This document shows positions 17,972-26,776 of a stretch of DNA of 64,000 nt, one piece after another. The stretch comes from Plantactinospora sp. KBS50 (GTDB taxonomy: Bacteria > Actinomycetota > Actinomycetes > Mycobacteriales > Micromonosporaceae). The DNA is taken from assembly GCF_002285795.1 (NCBI RefSeq), contig NZ_CP022961.1, positions 4,654,001-4,718,000 on the forward strand, in the 5' to 3' direction. A program made the position numbers and the translations under genes. How positions within the stretch are numbered: the first letter of the stretch is position 1; every line of letters begins with the position of its first letter. The notes below the pieces were generated by a model. That model saw only the letters and a list, made by a program, of their open reading frames with translations. It was not told the DNA's origin and did not search any database.

Positions 17972-19112
17972 TGACAGTCGCCTCCTTCGCGCGATCCCGC
18001 AGTTCCCGGGCACGCCGGACGCTCGGGATCAGCCCCTGCGGGCGCAGGATCATCACCAGCACCATCGCCAGACCGAAGACCAGCCACCGGTAGTCGGCCA
18101 CCTCGCGGAACCGCTCCGGAAGGTAGGCCAGCAGCACGGCGCCGACCGACACCCCCACCATGTTGCCGGAGCCGCCGACGACGACCATGGCGACGAACAG
18201 GATGGAGAGGTTCGCGTTGAACTGGGTGGGGTCGATGAACGCGTACCGGCTGGCGAACAGGAAGCCGGAGAGGCCGCCGAGCGCCGCACCGATGGCGAAC
18301 GCCCACAGCTTGAACTTGAACCCGGGCACGCCCATCACCGCGGCGGCGTCCTCGTCCTCCCGGATCGCCAGCCAGGACCGGCCGACCCGGCTGTGCTCCA
18401 ACCGCCGCACCCCGATCACCATGATCAGCACCGCGGTGAGGGCCAGCCAGTACCACGGCTTCACGTCGATCAGGCCGAAGATCTGGTTGTCGGCCGACGG
18501 CGGGCCCTCCGGGCCGGGAATCGCGGAGATACCCTGCGGCCCGTTGGTCACCCCGTCCAGGTTCCGGGCGACGATCCTGATGATCTCGCCGAAGCCGAGG
18601 GTGACGATCGCCAGGTAGTCGCCGCGCAGCCGGAGGGTCGGCCAGCCGAGCAGGACCCCGGAGATCAACGCCAGGACCAGCGCGATCGGGATGCAGATCG
18701 CCCAGCTGATCGCCCAGGTCGCGGGCAGGTCGAACCGGTGCTGGATCGCCTGCACCACGGGCGAGTTCGGCGAGCCGAACAGCGCCACGCTGTACGCGCC
18801 GATGGCGAAGAATCCGATGTAGCCCAGGTCGAGCAGGCCAGCCAGGCCGACCACCACGTTGAGCCCGATCGCCACCAGCACGTAGACCGCGCAGGTGAAG
18901 AGCACACCGGCCCAGTTGCTGCCGCCGTCGATGGAATCCGTCCGCAGCCAGATCAGGCCGGGGATGCCCAGCAGCGGCAGGTAGTAGAGGAAGACGACGA
19001 ACGCGGCCAGTCCCAGCCAGCGCTGCCAGGCCGGCAGACCCCGCACGCGGTTGCCGATGGCGGCCAGCAGCGCGAGACGCCGGGCGTTGATCCGGTGGAA
19101 TGTGTCGATCAC
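17964..19112 (-). CDS. livM: Branched-chain amino-acid ABC transporter permease LivM
   Basis: A 382-residue permease with about ten hydrophobic segments. It contains the LivM core GLNVVVGLAGLLDLGYIGFFAIGAYSVALFG, LRGDYLAIVTLGFGEIIRI and the cytoplasmic coupling motif SRVGRSWLAIREDEDAAAVMGV. GTG 19112 overlaps the livH stop by 4 bases (GTGA). The N-terminal arm (about 50 residues) before the first membrane span is longer than in E. coli LivM, common in actinobacteria. Confidence 0.93.
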   Translation of the reverse strand: MIDTFHRINARRLALLAAIGNRVRGLPAWQRWLGLAAFVVFLYYLPLLGIPGLIWLRTDSIDGGSNWAGVLFTCAVYVLVAIGLNVVVGLAGLLDLGYIGFFAIGAYSVALFGSPNSPVVQAIQHRFDLPATWAISWAICIPIALVLALISGVLLGWPTLRLRGDYLAIVTLGFGEIIRIVARNLDGVTNGPQGISAIPGPEGPPSADNQIFGLIDVKPWYWLALTAVLIMVIGVRRLEHSRVGRSWLAIREDEDAAAVMGVPGFKFKLWAFAIGAALGGLSGFLFASRYAFIDPTQFNANLSILFVAMVVVGGSGNMVGVSVGAVLLAYLPERFREVADYRWLVFGLAMVLVMILRPQGLIPSVRRARELRDRAKEATVNV

Positions 19113-20092
19113 GCCCTTGCCCTCCCGAGAGACTCACCGAGCAGACCGGTCGGCCGGAACATCAGCACCACGATGAGCACCACGAACGCCACCACATCCT
19201 CCCAGCGGGACTGGAAGAGGGTGGCGCCGTAGACCTCCACCACGCCGAGCAGCAGCCCGCCGAGCAGGGCACCCCGCAGGTTGCCGATGCCGCCGAGCAC
19301 CGCCGCGGTGAACGCCTTGAGCCCGAGCACGAAGCCGACGCTGTTCTGGGTGAACCCGAAGCGCATGCTCCACAGCAGCGCCGCGGCGCCGGCCATGATC
19401 CCACCCAGCACGAAGATCAGCATGATGACGCGGTCCTGGTTGACCCCCATCAGCGCGGCCGTCTCCGGGTTCTGCGCCACCGCCCGGACACCCCGGCCGT
19501 ACCGGGTGTGGTTGATGAACCAGTCCAGCGCGGCCATCATGGCCACCGCCGACACCACCACGATCAACTGGACGTTGGTGATCACGGTGTTGCCGATGGT
19601 GATGACACCGTGCTGGCCGATGATCGTCGGCATGCCGACGATCTGCCGGGGCCGACCGAACAGGGTCGGCAGGAAGCCACCCGCGACATCCGGCAGCAAC
19701 TGGCCGAACACCTCGATCAGGATCAGGGAGAGACCGATCGCCGTGATGAGGAAGATGAGTGGGGGCGCGTTGCGCCGGCGCAGCGGCCGGTAGGCGATCC
19801 GCTCGATCGCCAGCGCCACACCGCCCGAGGCGGCCGCCGCGGCGAGCAGGCCCACCACCAGCAGAAGCACCGCCACCCCCAGCGGCGGGTTGTTCTTGGC
19901 CCCGAGCGCGGTCCACACCCCGAGCACCGCGAAGGTGCCCACCATGAAGACCTCGGAGTGCGCGAAGTTGATCAGGCGCAGCACGCCGTAGACGAGGGTG
20001 TAGCCGAGCGCAATCAGCGCGTAGATGGCGCCCTTGGACAGTCCGTCGACGGTGTGTTGACCGAGATGGCCGATGAGATCGTGGAAATTCAC
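19109..20092 (-). CDS. livH: Branched-chain amino-acid ABC transporter permease LivH
   Basis: A 327-residue permease. It has the LivH signature DGLSKGAIYALIALGYTLVYGVLRLINFAHSEVFMVG near the start and the coupling-helix motif TRYGRGVRAVAQNPETAALMGV. Eight or so membrane spans. GTG 20092 follows GAGGAGCAAGG on the minus strand, a good ribosome-binding site. It sits between the binding protein (62 bases upstream) and livM, and forms the channel with LivM. Confidence 0.93.
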   Translation of the reverse strand: MNFHDLIGHLGQHTVDGLSKGAIYALIALGYTLVYGVLRLINFAHSEVFMVGTFAVLGVWTALGAKNNPPLGVAVLLLVVGLLAAAAASGGVALAIERIAYRPLRRRNAPPLIFLITAIGLSLILIEVFGQLLPDVAGGFLPTLFGRPRQIVGMPTIIGQHGVITIGNTVITNVQLIVVVSAVAMMAALDWFINHTRYGRGVRAVAQNPETAALMGVNQDRVIMLIFVLGGIMAGAAALLWSMRFGFTQNSVGFVLGLKAFTAAVLGGIGNLRGALLGGLLLGVVEVYGATLFQSRWEDVVAFVVLIVVLMFRPTGLLGESLGRARA

Positions 20093-20154
20093 CCTTGCTC
20101 CTCGCGTGGAGTGCGGCCGGGGTCATCCCCCGGCCGCACCTCTAGACGCCGCCG

Positions 20155-21300
20155 TCAGGAAAGCTTGAGTTCCTCAAGCGGGGTGAACTGGGTGCCCGTG
20201 ACCTGGTAGGACCAGATCACGACCTTCGACGGGTCCACGTCACCGTTCGCGTCGAACTTGATGTACTTCGAAACCCCCTGCTTGTCGTAGGAGTTGACGA
20301 AGTCGAGGATGTCCTTGCGGGACTGCTTGCCGGCGTCGAACGCGTCCAGGAAGATCTGGGCCGCGTCGAAGCCCTCCGCGCCGTACGAGCCCGGCGGCTG
20401 GCCGTACTCCTTCTGGTAGTCGGCGCCGAACGTGCCGCCCGCCTTGTCCGGCGGCAGGCAGGGGCAGGTGATGATGGCGCCGTCGGCGCCGCCGGCCGCA
20501 CCCTCCGGGAAGGCCGGGTCGTACAGGCCGTCCGGACCGATGAACTTCGCGGTGATCCCGGCCGAACGCATCTGCCGCACCAGCGGAGCGGCCTCCCGGG
20601 TGTAGCCGCCGTAGAACACGAAGTCCGCGCCCGCCGCCTTGATCTTGGAGATGGTGGCGTCGAACTGCGACTGCTTCTCCTGGATCTTGTCGCTGCCGGC
20701 CATGCTGGAACCGAGGTTCTTGCCCAGCTCGGCGGTGATGCCGGCGCCGTACGCGCTGCCGTCATCGATCAGGAACGCCTTCTGCGCGTTCTGCCCCTTG
20801 AGGTACGTCGCCACCGCGGCGGCCTGCGTGCCGTCGTTGCCGACAACCCGGTGGAACGCCTTGTTGCCCTTCTGCGTCAGGTCGATCCGGGTGGCCGACG
20901 GGCTGATCATGGCCATGCCCGCGGCCTCGTAGATCGGCATCGTCGCGTCCGTCTCACCCGAGAAGTGACCGCCGATCACACCGAGGAAGCTGTTGTCCCC
21001 CGCCACCTGGTTGGCCACCGGAGTCGCCTGGGCCGGGTCGCCCTGGGTGTCGAACTGCTGCAGGGTGACCTGGCAGTCGGCCTTGCTCTCGTTGTGCTGC
21101 TTCACGGCGAGCTTGGCGCCGTTCAGCGACGGCAGTACCAGGCCAGCGTTGTCGCCGGTGAACGCGCCGAAGACCGCGATCTTCCCGCCACAGGCGGCGG
21201 CGTCGCTGTCCCCACCGCCCGACTCCTGGCAGCCGGCCGCCGCCACCATGACGGCGGCGAAAGCGGCGGCGCCCAGCGCCCGAACATATTCTCGCCTCAC
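20155..21300 (-). CDS. livK: Branched-chain amino-acid ABC transporter substrate-binding lipoprotein LivK
   Basis: A 381-residue periplasmic-binding-protein fold lipoprotein. The signal peptide ends in the lipobox VAAAGC, with the modified Cys at residue 24. The mature part shows the Leu/Ile/Val-binding layout: GKIAVFGAFTGDNAGL, GDPAQATPVANQVA, VIGGHFSGETDATMPIYEAAGMAMISPSATRIDLT, AFLIDDGSAYGAG and FDAAQIFLDAF. GTG 21300 follows GGGAGG 10 bases upstream. It is the first gene of the operon; the 229 bases upstream should hold the promoter. The exact ligand is not determined by sequence. Confidence 0.92.
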   Translation of the reverse strand: MRREYVRALGAAAFAAVMVAAAGCQESGGGDSDAAACGGKIAVFGAFTGDNAGLVLPSLNGAKLAVKQHNESKADCQVTLQQFDTQGDPAQATPVANQVAGDNSFLGVIGGHFSGETDATMPIYEAAGMAMISPSATRIDLTQKGNKAFHRVVGNDGTQAAAVATYLKGQNAQKAFLIDDGSAYGAGITAELGKNLGSSMAGSDKIQEKQSQFDATISKIKAAGADFVFYGGYTREAAPLVRQMRSAGITAKFIGPDGLYDPAFPEGAAGGADGAIITCPCLPPDKAGGTFGADYQKEYGQPPGSYGAEGFDAAQIFLDAFDAGKQSRKDILDFVNSYDKQGVSKYIKFDANGDVDPSKVVIWSYQVTGTQFTPLEELKLS

Positions 21301-21529
21301 GGCCTCTTGACCTCCCTCGAGTGCAGGAGGCGACCGCCGGAGCAGTGGCGAACCCCTGACCCGCAAGTCCGCCCGACCGGCAGGAACACCCCTGCATAAC
21401 GACTTGTGATGGCGGAGCGTACCGACACTCGATCGCTCTTCGGAAGAGTTGCCGGCGCGACTGGCTAAACCGTTACGAACACGTGTGGGCGACTCCTGCC
21501 GCTGTAACAATCGAGGTCAGAAGTCGTGC

Positions 21530-22732
21530 TCATCCCGCCGGCCCGAAATCCGCCGACCAGATCGTGGCCATCGACCCCTGATCCGCGAGCAGCCAGAGCC
21601 GCTCACCCGCGCCGGCGACCGTGACCGTCCGTCCCGATCCGGCCGGTATCGCCAGCGGTGCGACCAACGGCCGCCACGTGCCACCCCGGTCCGCGGAGAT
21701 CCACAGCGTGAACCCGCCGCCGCGGGACACCACCGCGACGATCCGATCCCCCACCACGGCCAGCCCGGTGACCGCCGGCACGCCGTCGGCACCGGCCGGA
21801 CCGAACTCGCCAGCGGTCACCCAGCGGCCCTGATCCAGCCGCCAGGCGCCGAACACCGCGCCCCGCGGGCCGACCGCGACCGGCGTCCCGCCGACCACCA
21901 CGACCCGCTGCAACTCGTCGTACTCGTCCGTTGCCGGTGGCTCGGCCCGGTGCCAGACCCGCCCATCCGGCGACGACCAGGCCGCCGGATCGCGGTCGAT
22001 CCTTCCGGGCCGCAGGATGCCACCCACCACCAGCCAGCCCTCGCCCGTGGCCACCGCATCGGCGGCCCAGGTCAGCCCGCCCCGGTCACTGGCCAGCCCC
22101 GGCGCACCCTCGATGAGCTCGAACGCGGCGGCGTCCCGCGACACCCACGCCGCGGCCCCGCCGGACCGGTTGCCGACGATCAACCAGCCCGGCGGACCGC
22201 CGGCCATCCGGGCGACGTTGACCGCCGCCGGGCCGCCGTACGTCTCGAACGCCGCCTCGACCTCGACGAGCGCCCGGTCGCCGTCCTGCCGCCAGGTACT
22301 CACCCGGGGGTTTCCGTGCGCGCCGCCCGGCTTGGCGCCGATCGCCGCCACCTGCCCGTTTCGGCAGGCCGCGGAGTACAGCACGTTCTGCCGCCCGTAG
22401 TAGGAATCCGCGCGCACCGCGACGGCGGTCCAGGCGTCCCCGTCCGCGCTGGTCCACGCCGCCGGCCGGGTGGCACCGTCCGGACCCGCCACCGCGCCGG
22501 TCAGGAACCAGCGCCCGGCGCAGGCGGTCACGTCGCGAAGCACGATCCGGCCGGCCGCACCCGGCGGCGCCGGAAGATCGATCCGCTGCCACCCGGCCCC
22601 GGCCGGCGTGGCGGAAGCGGTCGAAGCCCTCGAAGCGGTCGGGGTGCCGCGGCCCTGCGGCGCGGCGGGGCCGCAGCCGACCAGCGTCACCGCGACGGCG
22701 ACAACCACGACGACCCGCCGCGTCAACCGCAT
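21530..22732 (-). CDS. Lipoprotein with beta-propeller (BNR/sialidase-like) repeats, function unknown
   Basis: A 400-residue predicted lipoprotein: VAVTLVGC is a lipobox (Cys 20), followed by a Thr/Ser/Ala-rich linker. The rest is made of repeating blades with Asp-box-like turns: AAWTSADGDAWTAV, STWRQDGDRALVE, AAWVSRDAAAFEL, AAWSSPDGRVWHRA, LWISADRGGTWRPL and TIWSADFG. Such repeats form a beta-propeller, as in sialidases and photosystem-assembly Ycf48-like proteins, but no sialidase catalytic residues are evident. It ends 230 bases before livK on the same strand and is separated from the ANTAR gene by a GC-rich repeat. Function cannot be assigned. Confidence 0.7.
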   Translation of the reverse strand: MRLTRRVVVVVAVAVTLVGCGPAAPQGRGTPTASRASTASATPAGAGWQRIDLPAPPGAAGRIVLRDVTACAGRWFLTGAVAGPDGATRPAAWTSADGDAWTAVAVRADSYYGRQNVLYSAACRNGQVAAIGAKPGGAHGNPRVSTWRQDGDRALVEVEAAFETYGGPAAVNVARMAGGPPGWLIVGNRSGGAAAWVSRDAAAFELIEGAPGLASDRGGLTWAADAVATGEGWLVVGGILRPGRIDRDPAAWSSPDGRVWHRAEPPATDEYDELQRVVVVGGTPVAVGPRGAVFGAWRLDQGRWVTAGEFGPAGADGVPAVTGLAVVGDRIVAVVSRGGGFTLWISADRGGTWRPLVAPLAIPAGSGRTVTVAGAGERLWLLADQGSMATIWSADFGPAG

Positions 22733-22841
22733 CGCCGCACACTATCGGCCGGCGCCGATCCCGCGCCAGACCCGCCGAGCGGCGCCCGCGCCGACCCGCC
22801 GGAAGATCGCCACCGGCACCGCCGCGCAGCCGGAATCCTGG

Positions 22842-22920
22842 CCGGTGCCGCCGGGCGGTGCGGTCCCGGCCGGTACCGCCGGGCGGTCTGGACCCTGGCC
22901 GGTGCCGCCGGGCCGCGGCC
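22842..22920. repeat. Degenerate tandem repeat, about 30 bases, 2.5 copies
   Basis: Copies of GGCCGGTGCCGCCGGGCGGT-like sequence recur at about 30-base spacing: 22842, 22869 (with TACCGCC) and 22898. They lie between the end of the ANTAR gene (22943) and the start of the propeller lipoprotein (22732). No gene is broken. The repeat could fold, since each copy contains GGCGG and CCGCC, but no clean terminator is formed. Confidence 0.5.
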
Positions 22921-22942
22921 TGGGCATGGGCCTGGGCCTGGG

Positions 22943-23578
22943 TCAGTCGGCCGACGGGGCCTCGCCGGAGGGGGGCGCGCCGGCGCCGAGGTTCTCCGCG
23001 AGGATCCGCTCGGCCACGTCCCGCATGGTCATCCGGTGGTCCATCGCGGTCCGCTGGATCCACTTGAACGCCTGCGGCTCGGTCATCCCGTACGCCGTCA
23101 TGAGCGCGCCCTTCGCCCGCTCGACGATCTTGCGGACCTCCAGCCGGTCGGTCAGGCTCGCGACCTCGGCCTCCAGGGTGGAGACCTCGGCGTACCGGGA
23201 CAGCGCGATCTCGATGGCCGGCACCAGGTCGCTCTTCTGGAACGGCTTGACCAGGTACGCCATCGCGCCCGCGGCCCGCGCGCGTTCCACTAGATCGCGC
23301 TGGCTGAAGGCGGTCAGGATGATCACCGGCGCGATCCGCGACGCGGCGATCCGCTCGGCGGCGGCCAGCCCGTCCATGATCGGCATCTTGATGTCGAGGA
23401 TGACCAGATCGGGCTTCAGCTCCTCGGCCAGCCGAACAGCGGTCTCGCCGTCGGCGGCCTCCCCGACGACGTCGTAGCCCTCCTCGACCAGCATCTCGGC
23501 CAGGTCGAGTCGGATCAACGCCTCGTCCTCAGCGATGAGCACCCGGCGGCGCTCCACCCCCGCCTGCGTCTCGACCAC
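22943..23578 (-). CDS. ANTAR-domain response regulator (PdtaR-like)
   Basis: A 211-residue response regulator. The N-terminal receiver has the acidic pair RRVLIAEDEALIRLDLAEM, the phospho-acceptor in DLVILDIKMPIMDG, the Thr in ILTAFSQRDL and the Lys in YLVKPF. The C-terminal ANTAR domain (TDRLEVRKIVERAKGALM...YGMTEPQAFKWIQRTAMDHRMTMRDVAERIL) binds hexaloop dual-hairpin RNAs to prevent termination. It closely follows mycobacterial PdtaR (Rv1626), whose partner kinase PdtaS lies elsewhere. I chose GTG 23578, preceded by GGGGGTAGGG; GTG 23593 adds five residues. A search for two adjacent hexaloop hairpins in target leaders would identify its regulon. Confidence 0.9.
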   Translation of the reverse strand: MVETQAGVERRRVLIAEDEALIRLDLAEMLVEEGYDVVGEAADGETAVRLAEELKPDLVILDIKMPIMDGLAAAERIAASRIAPVIILTAFSQRDLVERARAAGAMAYLVKPFQKSDLVPAIEIALSRYAEVSTLEAEVASLTDRLEVRKIVERAKGALMTAYGMTEPQAFKWIQRTAMDHRMTMRDVAERILAENLGAGAPPSGEAPSAD

Positions 23579-23668
23579 GATCCCTACCCCCACCGTTGTT
23601 CACAGAGCCACCACCATGCTCCCGCATGAGCTTAGTCAGGTACAGTGAGCCACACCGCTGAGGGCGCC

Positions 23669-23752
23669 GCCGGGATGGAGGAATCGGCAGACTCGGATGC
23701 CTCAAAAGCATCTGCCCGAAAGGGCGTGCGGGTTCAAGTCCCGCTCCCGGCA
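23669..23752 (+). tRNA. tRNA-Leu (anticodon CAA)
   Basis: An 84-base class II tRNA. The acceptor GCCGGGA (23669-23675) pairs with TCCCGGC (23745-23751), the discriminator is A, the anticodon loop CTCAAAA sits between GGATGC and GCATCT, giving CAA, which reads UUG. The variable arm TGCCCGAAAGGGCG and the T-loop GTTCAAGTC are typical of tRNA-Leu. CCA is not encoded. UUG is a rare codon in so GC-rich a genome. Confidence 0.95.
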
Positions 23753-23789
23753 CCCAAAATCCGTCAGACGCATGTTCGATGATTGCGGC

Positions 23790-24539
23790 ATGCACGATCT
23801 GCGGTTGCGCGCCCAGGCGCGCAGTCAATTTCTGGCCGGTTCGTCGATAGCGCAGGTGGCACGGCAGTTCGGTCTGCCATATCCCACGGTCTGGCACTGG
23901 TGCAACGACCGACCGGAGCCGGCCCGCATGCACAGCTCGGTCCGGTGCTTCCGCTGCGACCACCGGCCGGTCGGAGCCGGTCTCGGCGCGGCGTACGCCT
24001 ACCTGCTGGGTCTCTACCTGGGGGATGGCCATCTGGTCACATCGGCAAGGGTTCCGGTGCTGCGCATCTACTGCAGCACGGCCTGGCCCCGGCTCATCGA
24101 CGTCGGCGAGGCCGCCATCCGCGAGGTGTTGGCCAGGTCCGTGCAGCGGGTGGTCAAGCAGGGCTGCACCGTTCTGCAGAGCTACAGCAGCCACTGGCCG
24201 TGCCTTCTCCCGCAGCACGGCCCCGGGAAGAAACACGAGCGGTCGATCGCGCTGGCCGGATGGCAGCACACGATCGTCGGGCGTCACCACGGCGACCTGC
24301 TTCGCGGGCTGTTCCACTCGGACGGGTGCCGGGTCACGAACTCGGTGCGCAAGGGACGGAAAACGTACGTCTATCCGCGTTACATGTTCACCAACGAGTC
24401 AACCGACATCATGGCGCTGTGCCAGACCTCGCTGGACGCGCTCGGCATCCCGTGGCGGATGAACCGGCCGAACTCGCTGTCGGTGGCGCGCCGGGACGCG
24501 GTGACGGCGCTCGACCAGCACGTCGGCCCCAAGGGCTGA
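23790..24539 (+). CDS. HTH plus LAGLIDADG-fold protein (orphan homing-endonuclease-like), downstream of tRNA-Leu
   Basis: A 249-residue protein. Residues 10-37 ([25 protein letters not shown]) form a helix-turn-helix of the resolvase/Trp-repressor type. Then CFRC (53-56) could be half of a zinc knuckle. The body has two LAGLIDADG-like helices, [12 protein letters not shown] (70-81) and [13 protein letters not shown] (169-181), each keeping the acidic residue (Asp79, Asp178) that binds metal in homing endonucleases. Related stand-alone proteins are widespread in actinobacteria, often labelled transcriptional regulator; WhiA is a distant architectural relative. It begins 38 bases after tRNA-Leu. 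ATG 23790 fits the domain start; ATG 23772 is possible; neither has a clear ribosome-binding site. Whether it cuts DNA is unknown. Confidence 0.7.
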   Translation: MHDLRLRAQARSQFLAGSSIAQVARQFGLPYPTVWHWCNDRPEPARMHSSVRCFRCDHRPVGAGLGAAYAYLLGLYLGDGHLVTSARVPVLRIYCSTAWPRLIDVGEAAIREVLARSVQRVVKQGCTVLQSYSSHWPCLLPQHGPGKKHERSIALAGWQHTIVGRHHGDLLRGLFHSDGCRVTNSVRKGRKTYVYPRYMFTNESTDIMALCQTSLDALGIPWRMNRPNSLSVARRDAVTALDQHVGPKG

Positions 24540-24582
24540 GCGGCTCCGGAACAAACATCCGGGCGGACGGGTTGCTCGAAGC

Positions 24583-25587
24583 ATGATCGACGTACCGCTG
24601 TCCGTCCTGGATCTGGCCCCGGTGTCCGCCGACGGCACCGTGGGGGACGCCCTGGCCAACACCACCGAACTGGCCCGGCGCACCGAGCAGCTCGGCTACC
24701 GCCGGTTCTGGGTCGCCGAACACCACAACATGCCCGGCATCGCCAGTTCGGCGCCGGCGGTGCTGCTCGCCCACCTCGCGGCGCGGACCAGCAGCATCCG
24801 GGTGGGTTCCGGCGGGGTGATGCTGCCCAACCACGCCCCGCTGGTGGTCGCCGAGCAGTTCGGCACGCTGGAGGCGTTGCACCCGGGCCGGGTCGATCTG
24901 GGCATCGGCCGGGCGCCGGGCACGGACCAGGTCACCGCGCTGGCGCTGCGGCGCACGGTGGAGGGGTTGTCCGCCGAGGGCTTTCCGCGCGAGCTGGGCG
25001 ATCTGCTGAACTACTTCACGGGCGAGCGGTCGGGGCCGATCACGGCGACGCCGGGCCGGGGGGACATGCCGGCGGTGTGGCTGTTGGGGTCGAGCGGGTT
25101 CAGCGCGCAACTGGCCGGGCTGATGGGGTTGCCGTTCTCGTTCGCGCACCACTTCAGCGCCGTGAACACGGTGCCGGCGCTGGCGCTGTACCGCGAGTCG
25201 TTCCGCCCGTCCCGCTGGCTGGACCGGCCGTACGCGATGGTCGCGGTGAACACGATCTGTGCGGACACCGACGAGCGGGCGGAGTGGTTGGCCGGGCCGA
25301 GCGCGCTGTCGTTCCTGCGGCTGCGGACCGGCCGGCCGCAGCGGTTGGCCAGCCCGGAGGAGGCCGCCGGGTACGCGTACTCCGAGCCGGAGCGGGAGTT
25401 CGTGGCGCAGCGCCGGGAGGGGCAGGCGATGGGTTCGCCGGAGACCGTCCGGCGCCAGCTGGCCGACCTGGTCGAGCGGACCGGCGCCGACGAGCTGATG
25501 CTGACCACGATGGTGTACGACCTGGCCGACCGGGTCCGGTCGTTCGAGCTGGTCGCGGAGCGGGTCGCCGGCGGCCTGCGCCGCTGA
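24583..25587 (+). CDS. LLM class flavin-dependent oxidoreductase (luciferase-like)
   Basis: A 334-residue TIM-barrel protein of the bacterial luciferase-like superfamily, group with MsnO8-type LLM oxidoreductases. Conserved stretches: [15 protein letters not shown] at the start, [94 protein letters not shown] and a C-terminal [13 protein letters not shown]. These are FMN- or F420-binding positions in the family. Substrate unknown. Single gene downstream of the LAGLIDADG protein; followed by a duplicated 35-base segment and, convergently, the TauE gene. Confidence 0.88.
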   Translation: MIDVPLSVLDLAPVSADGTVGDALANTTELARRTEQLGYRRFWVAEHHNMPGIASSAPAVLLAHLAARTSSIRVGSGGVMLPNHAPLVVAEQFGTLEALHPGRVDLGIGRAPGTDQVTALALRRTVEGLSAEGFPRELGDLLNYFTGERSGPITATPGRGDMPAVWLLGSSGFSAQLAGLMGLPFSFAHHFSAVNTVPALALYRESFRPSRWLDRPYAMVAVNTICADTDERAEWLAGPSALSFLRLRTGRPQRLASPEEAAGYAYSEPEREFVAQRREGQAMGSPETVRRQLADLVERTGADELMLTTMVYDLADRVRSFELVAERVAGGLRR

Positions 25588-25668
25588 GGGAGGCGCGGGC
25601 CGGACCGCCGAGGGGGCGTGAGCCGAACCGGCCGAGGGAGGCGCGGGCCGGACCGCCGAGGGGGCGTG
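25586..25668. repeat. 35-base direct repeat, two copies 48 bases apart
   Basis: The same 35 bases, starting GAGGGAGGCGCGGGCCGG, occur at 25586-25620 and 25634-25668. The first copy overlaps the stop codon of the oxidoreductase gene (TGA at 25585-25587). Part of the 3' end has thus been copied into the gap before the TauE gene. No function is apparent. Confidence 0.8.
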
Positions 25669-25710
25669 GACCGGGACCCGGCTGCCGCGGGTCCCGGTCG
25701 TGGGTGGCGG

Positions 25711-26625
25711 TCAGCCCGCGACGGGTTCGAGCTGGGCCGGTTCGGCGGCGGCGAGCAGCCGGGCGGCGCGGCGGGTACGCCGCAGCGCGCGCACGGCCAG
25801 CACGAACGCGACCACCCAGCCGGCCACGACGAGGGCGTACCCGATGGCGCGGGGTGCGGCCGCGACGTCGAAGCCGCGCAGCAGGTTGCGGGTGTTGGTG
25901 AGCACGATCAGGCCGCCGACTCCGGCGCCGAGCAGTTGGGCCGGGACGATCCGGACCAGCCAGGCGGCGACCGGGGCGGCGAGCAGGCCGCCGATGAGCA
26001 GGGCGAGCACGGTCGGCAGGACGAAGCCCTGGGTGCCGAGGCCGATCAGGAAGCCGCCGCTGGCGGCCATGGCGACGACGAATTCGCTGGTGTCGACCGA
26101 GCCGATCACCTTGCGCGGTTCGACCCGGCCGGAGACCAGCAGCGAGGGGGTGGCCACCGGTCCCCAGCCGCCGCCTCCGGTGGCGTCGATGAAGCCGGCG
26201 AGCAGGCCGAGCGGGGCGAGGAAGCGGGCTCGCGGCGGTTGGTCGGTGCGGGGCGCCCGCAGCGGCCGGGCGAAGCGGACCAGCAGGTAGGTGCCGAGGC
26301 CGAAGAGGATGGCCGCCATCCACGGCCCGGCGGCCTCGGTGGAGATGGAGCTGAGCACGGTGGCTCCGGCGAACGCGCCGGCGGCTCCGGGCAGGGCGAT
26401 CCGGCGGACGACCCGCCAGTCGACGTTGCCGAATCGCCAGTGTGCGGCGCCGGAGGCGAGGGTGGTGCCGATCTCGGCGAGGTGCACCGATGCGGACGCG
26501 GCGGCCGGCGCCACTCCGACGGCCAGCAGCAGGGTCGAGGATGTGACCCCGTAGGCCATGCCGAGCGCCCCGTCGACCAGTTGGGCGGCGAGGCCCACCA
26601 GGGCGAGGACCAGAAGCTTCCGCAC
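25711..26625 (-). CDS. Sulfite exporter TauE/SafE family membrane protein
   Basis: A 304-residue integral membrane protein with two related halves of about four spans each, as in TauE/SafE exporters: LVDGALGMAYGVTSSTLLLAVGV near the start, SASVHLAEIGTTLASGAAHWRFGNVDW, then GFIDATGGGGWGPVATPSLLVSG and VEPRKVIGSVDTSEFVVAMAASGGF in the second half. The paired (G/A)-x-x-G and x-GGG-x-GP motifs are family hallmarks. Substrates are sulfite, sulfoacetate or related anions. GTG 26625 has GGAGG 8 bases upstream. An Rrf2 regulator lies 151 bases upstream on the same strand, suggesting sulfur control. Confidence 0.88.
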   Translation of the reverse strand: MRKLLVLALVGLAAQLVDGALGMAYGVTSSTLLLAVGVAPAAASASVHLAEIGTTLASGAAHWRFGNVDWRVVRRIALPGAAGAFAGATVLSSISTEAAGPWMAAILFGLGTYLLVRFARPLRAPRTDQPPRARFLAPLGLLAGFIDATGGGGWGPVATPSLLVSGRVEPRKVIGSVDTSEFVVAMAASGGFLIGLGTQGFVLPTVLALLIGGLLAAPVAAWLVRIVPAQLLGAGVGGLIVLTNTRNLLRGFDVAAAPRAIGYALVVAGWVVAFVLAVRALRRTRRAARLLAAAEPAQLEPVAG

Positions 26626-26776
26626 GGGCGGCACCTCCGTTTTAGATATCACCCACCAATTTAGTCGAGAATGCGGTACGGCGACGCGTCCGTCAACGAC
26701 CCGTCCGGTGGGCGGGACGGCGGCCGAACGGTCGGCCGCGCTCGGAATTTCGGGCCGTGGCGGTCTGGGCTACCCC

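Noticed and set aside
23669-24539. Integrative element at tRNA-Leu
   Set aside because: The tRNA is intact, no integrase or relaxase gene is seen, and I found no second copy of the tRNA 3' end in the window.
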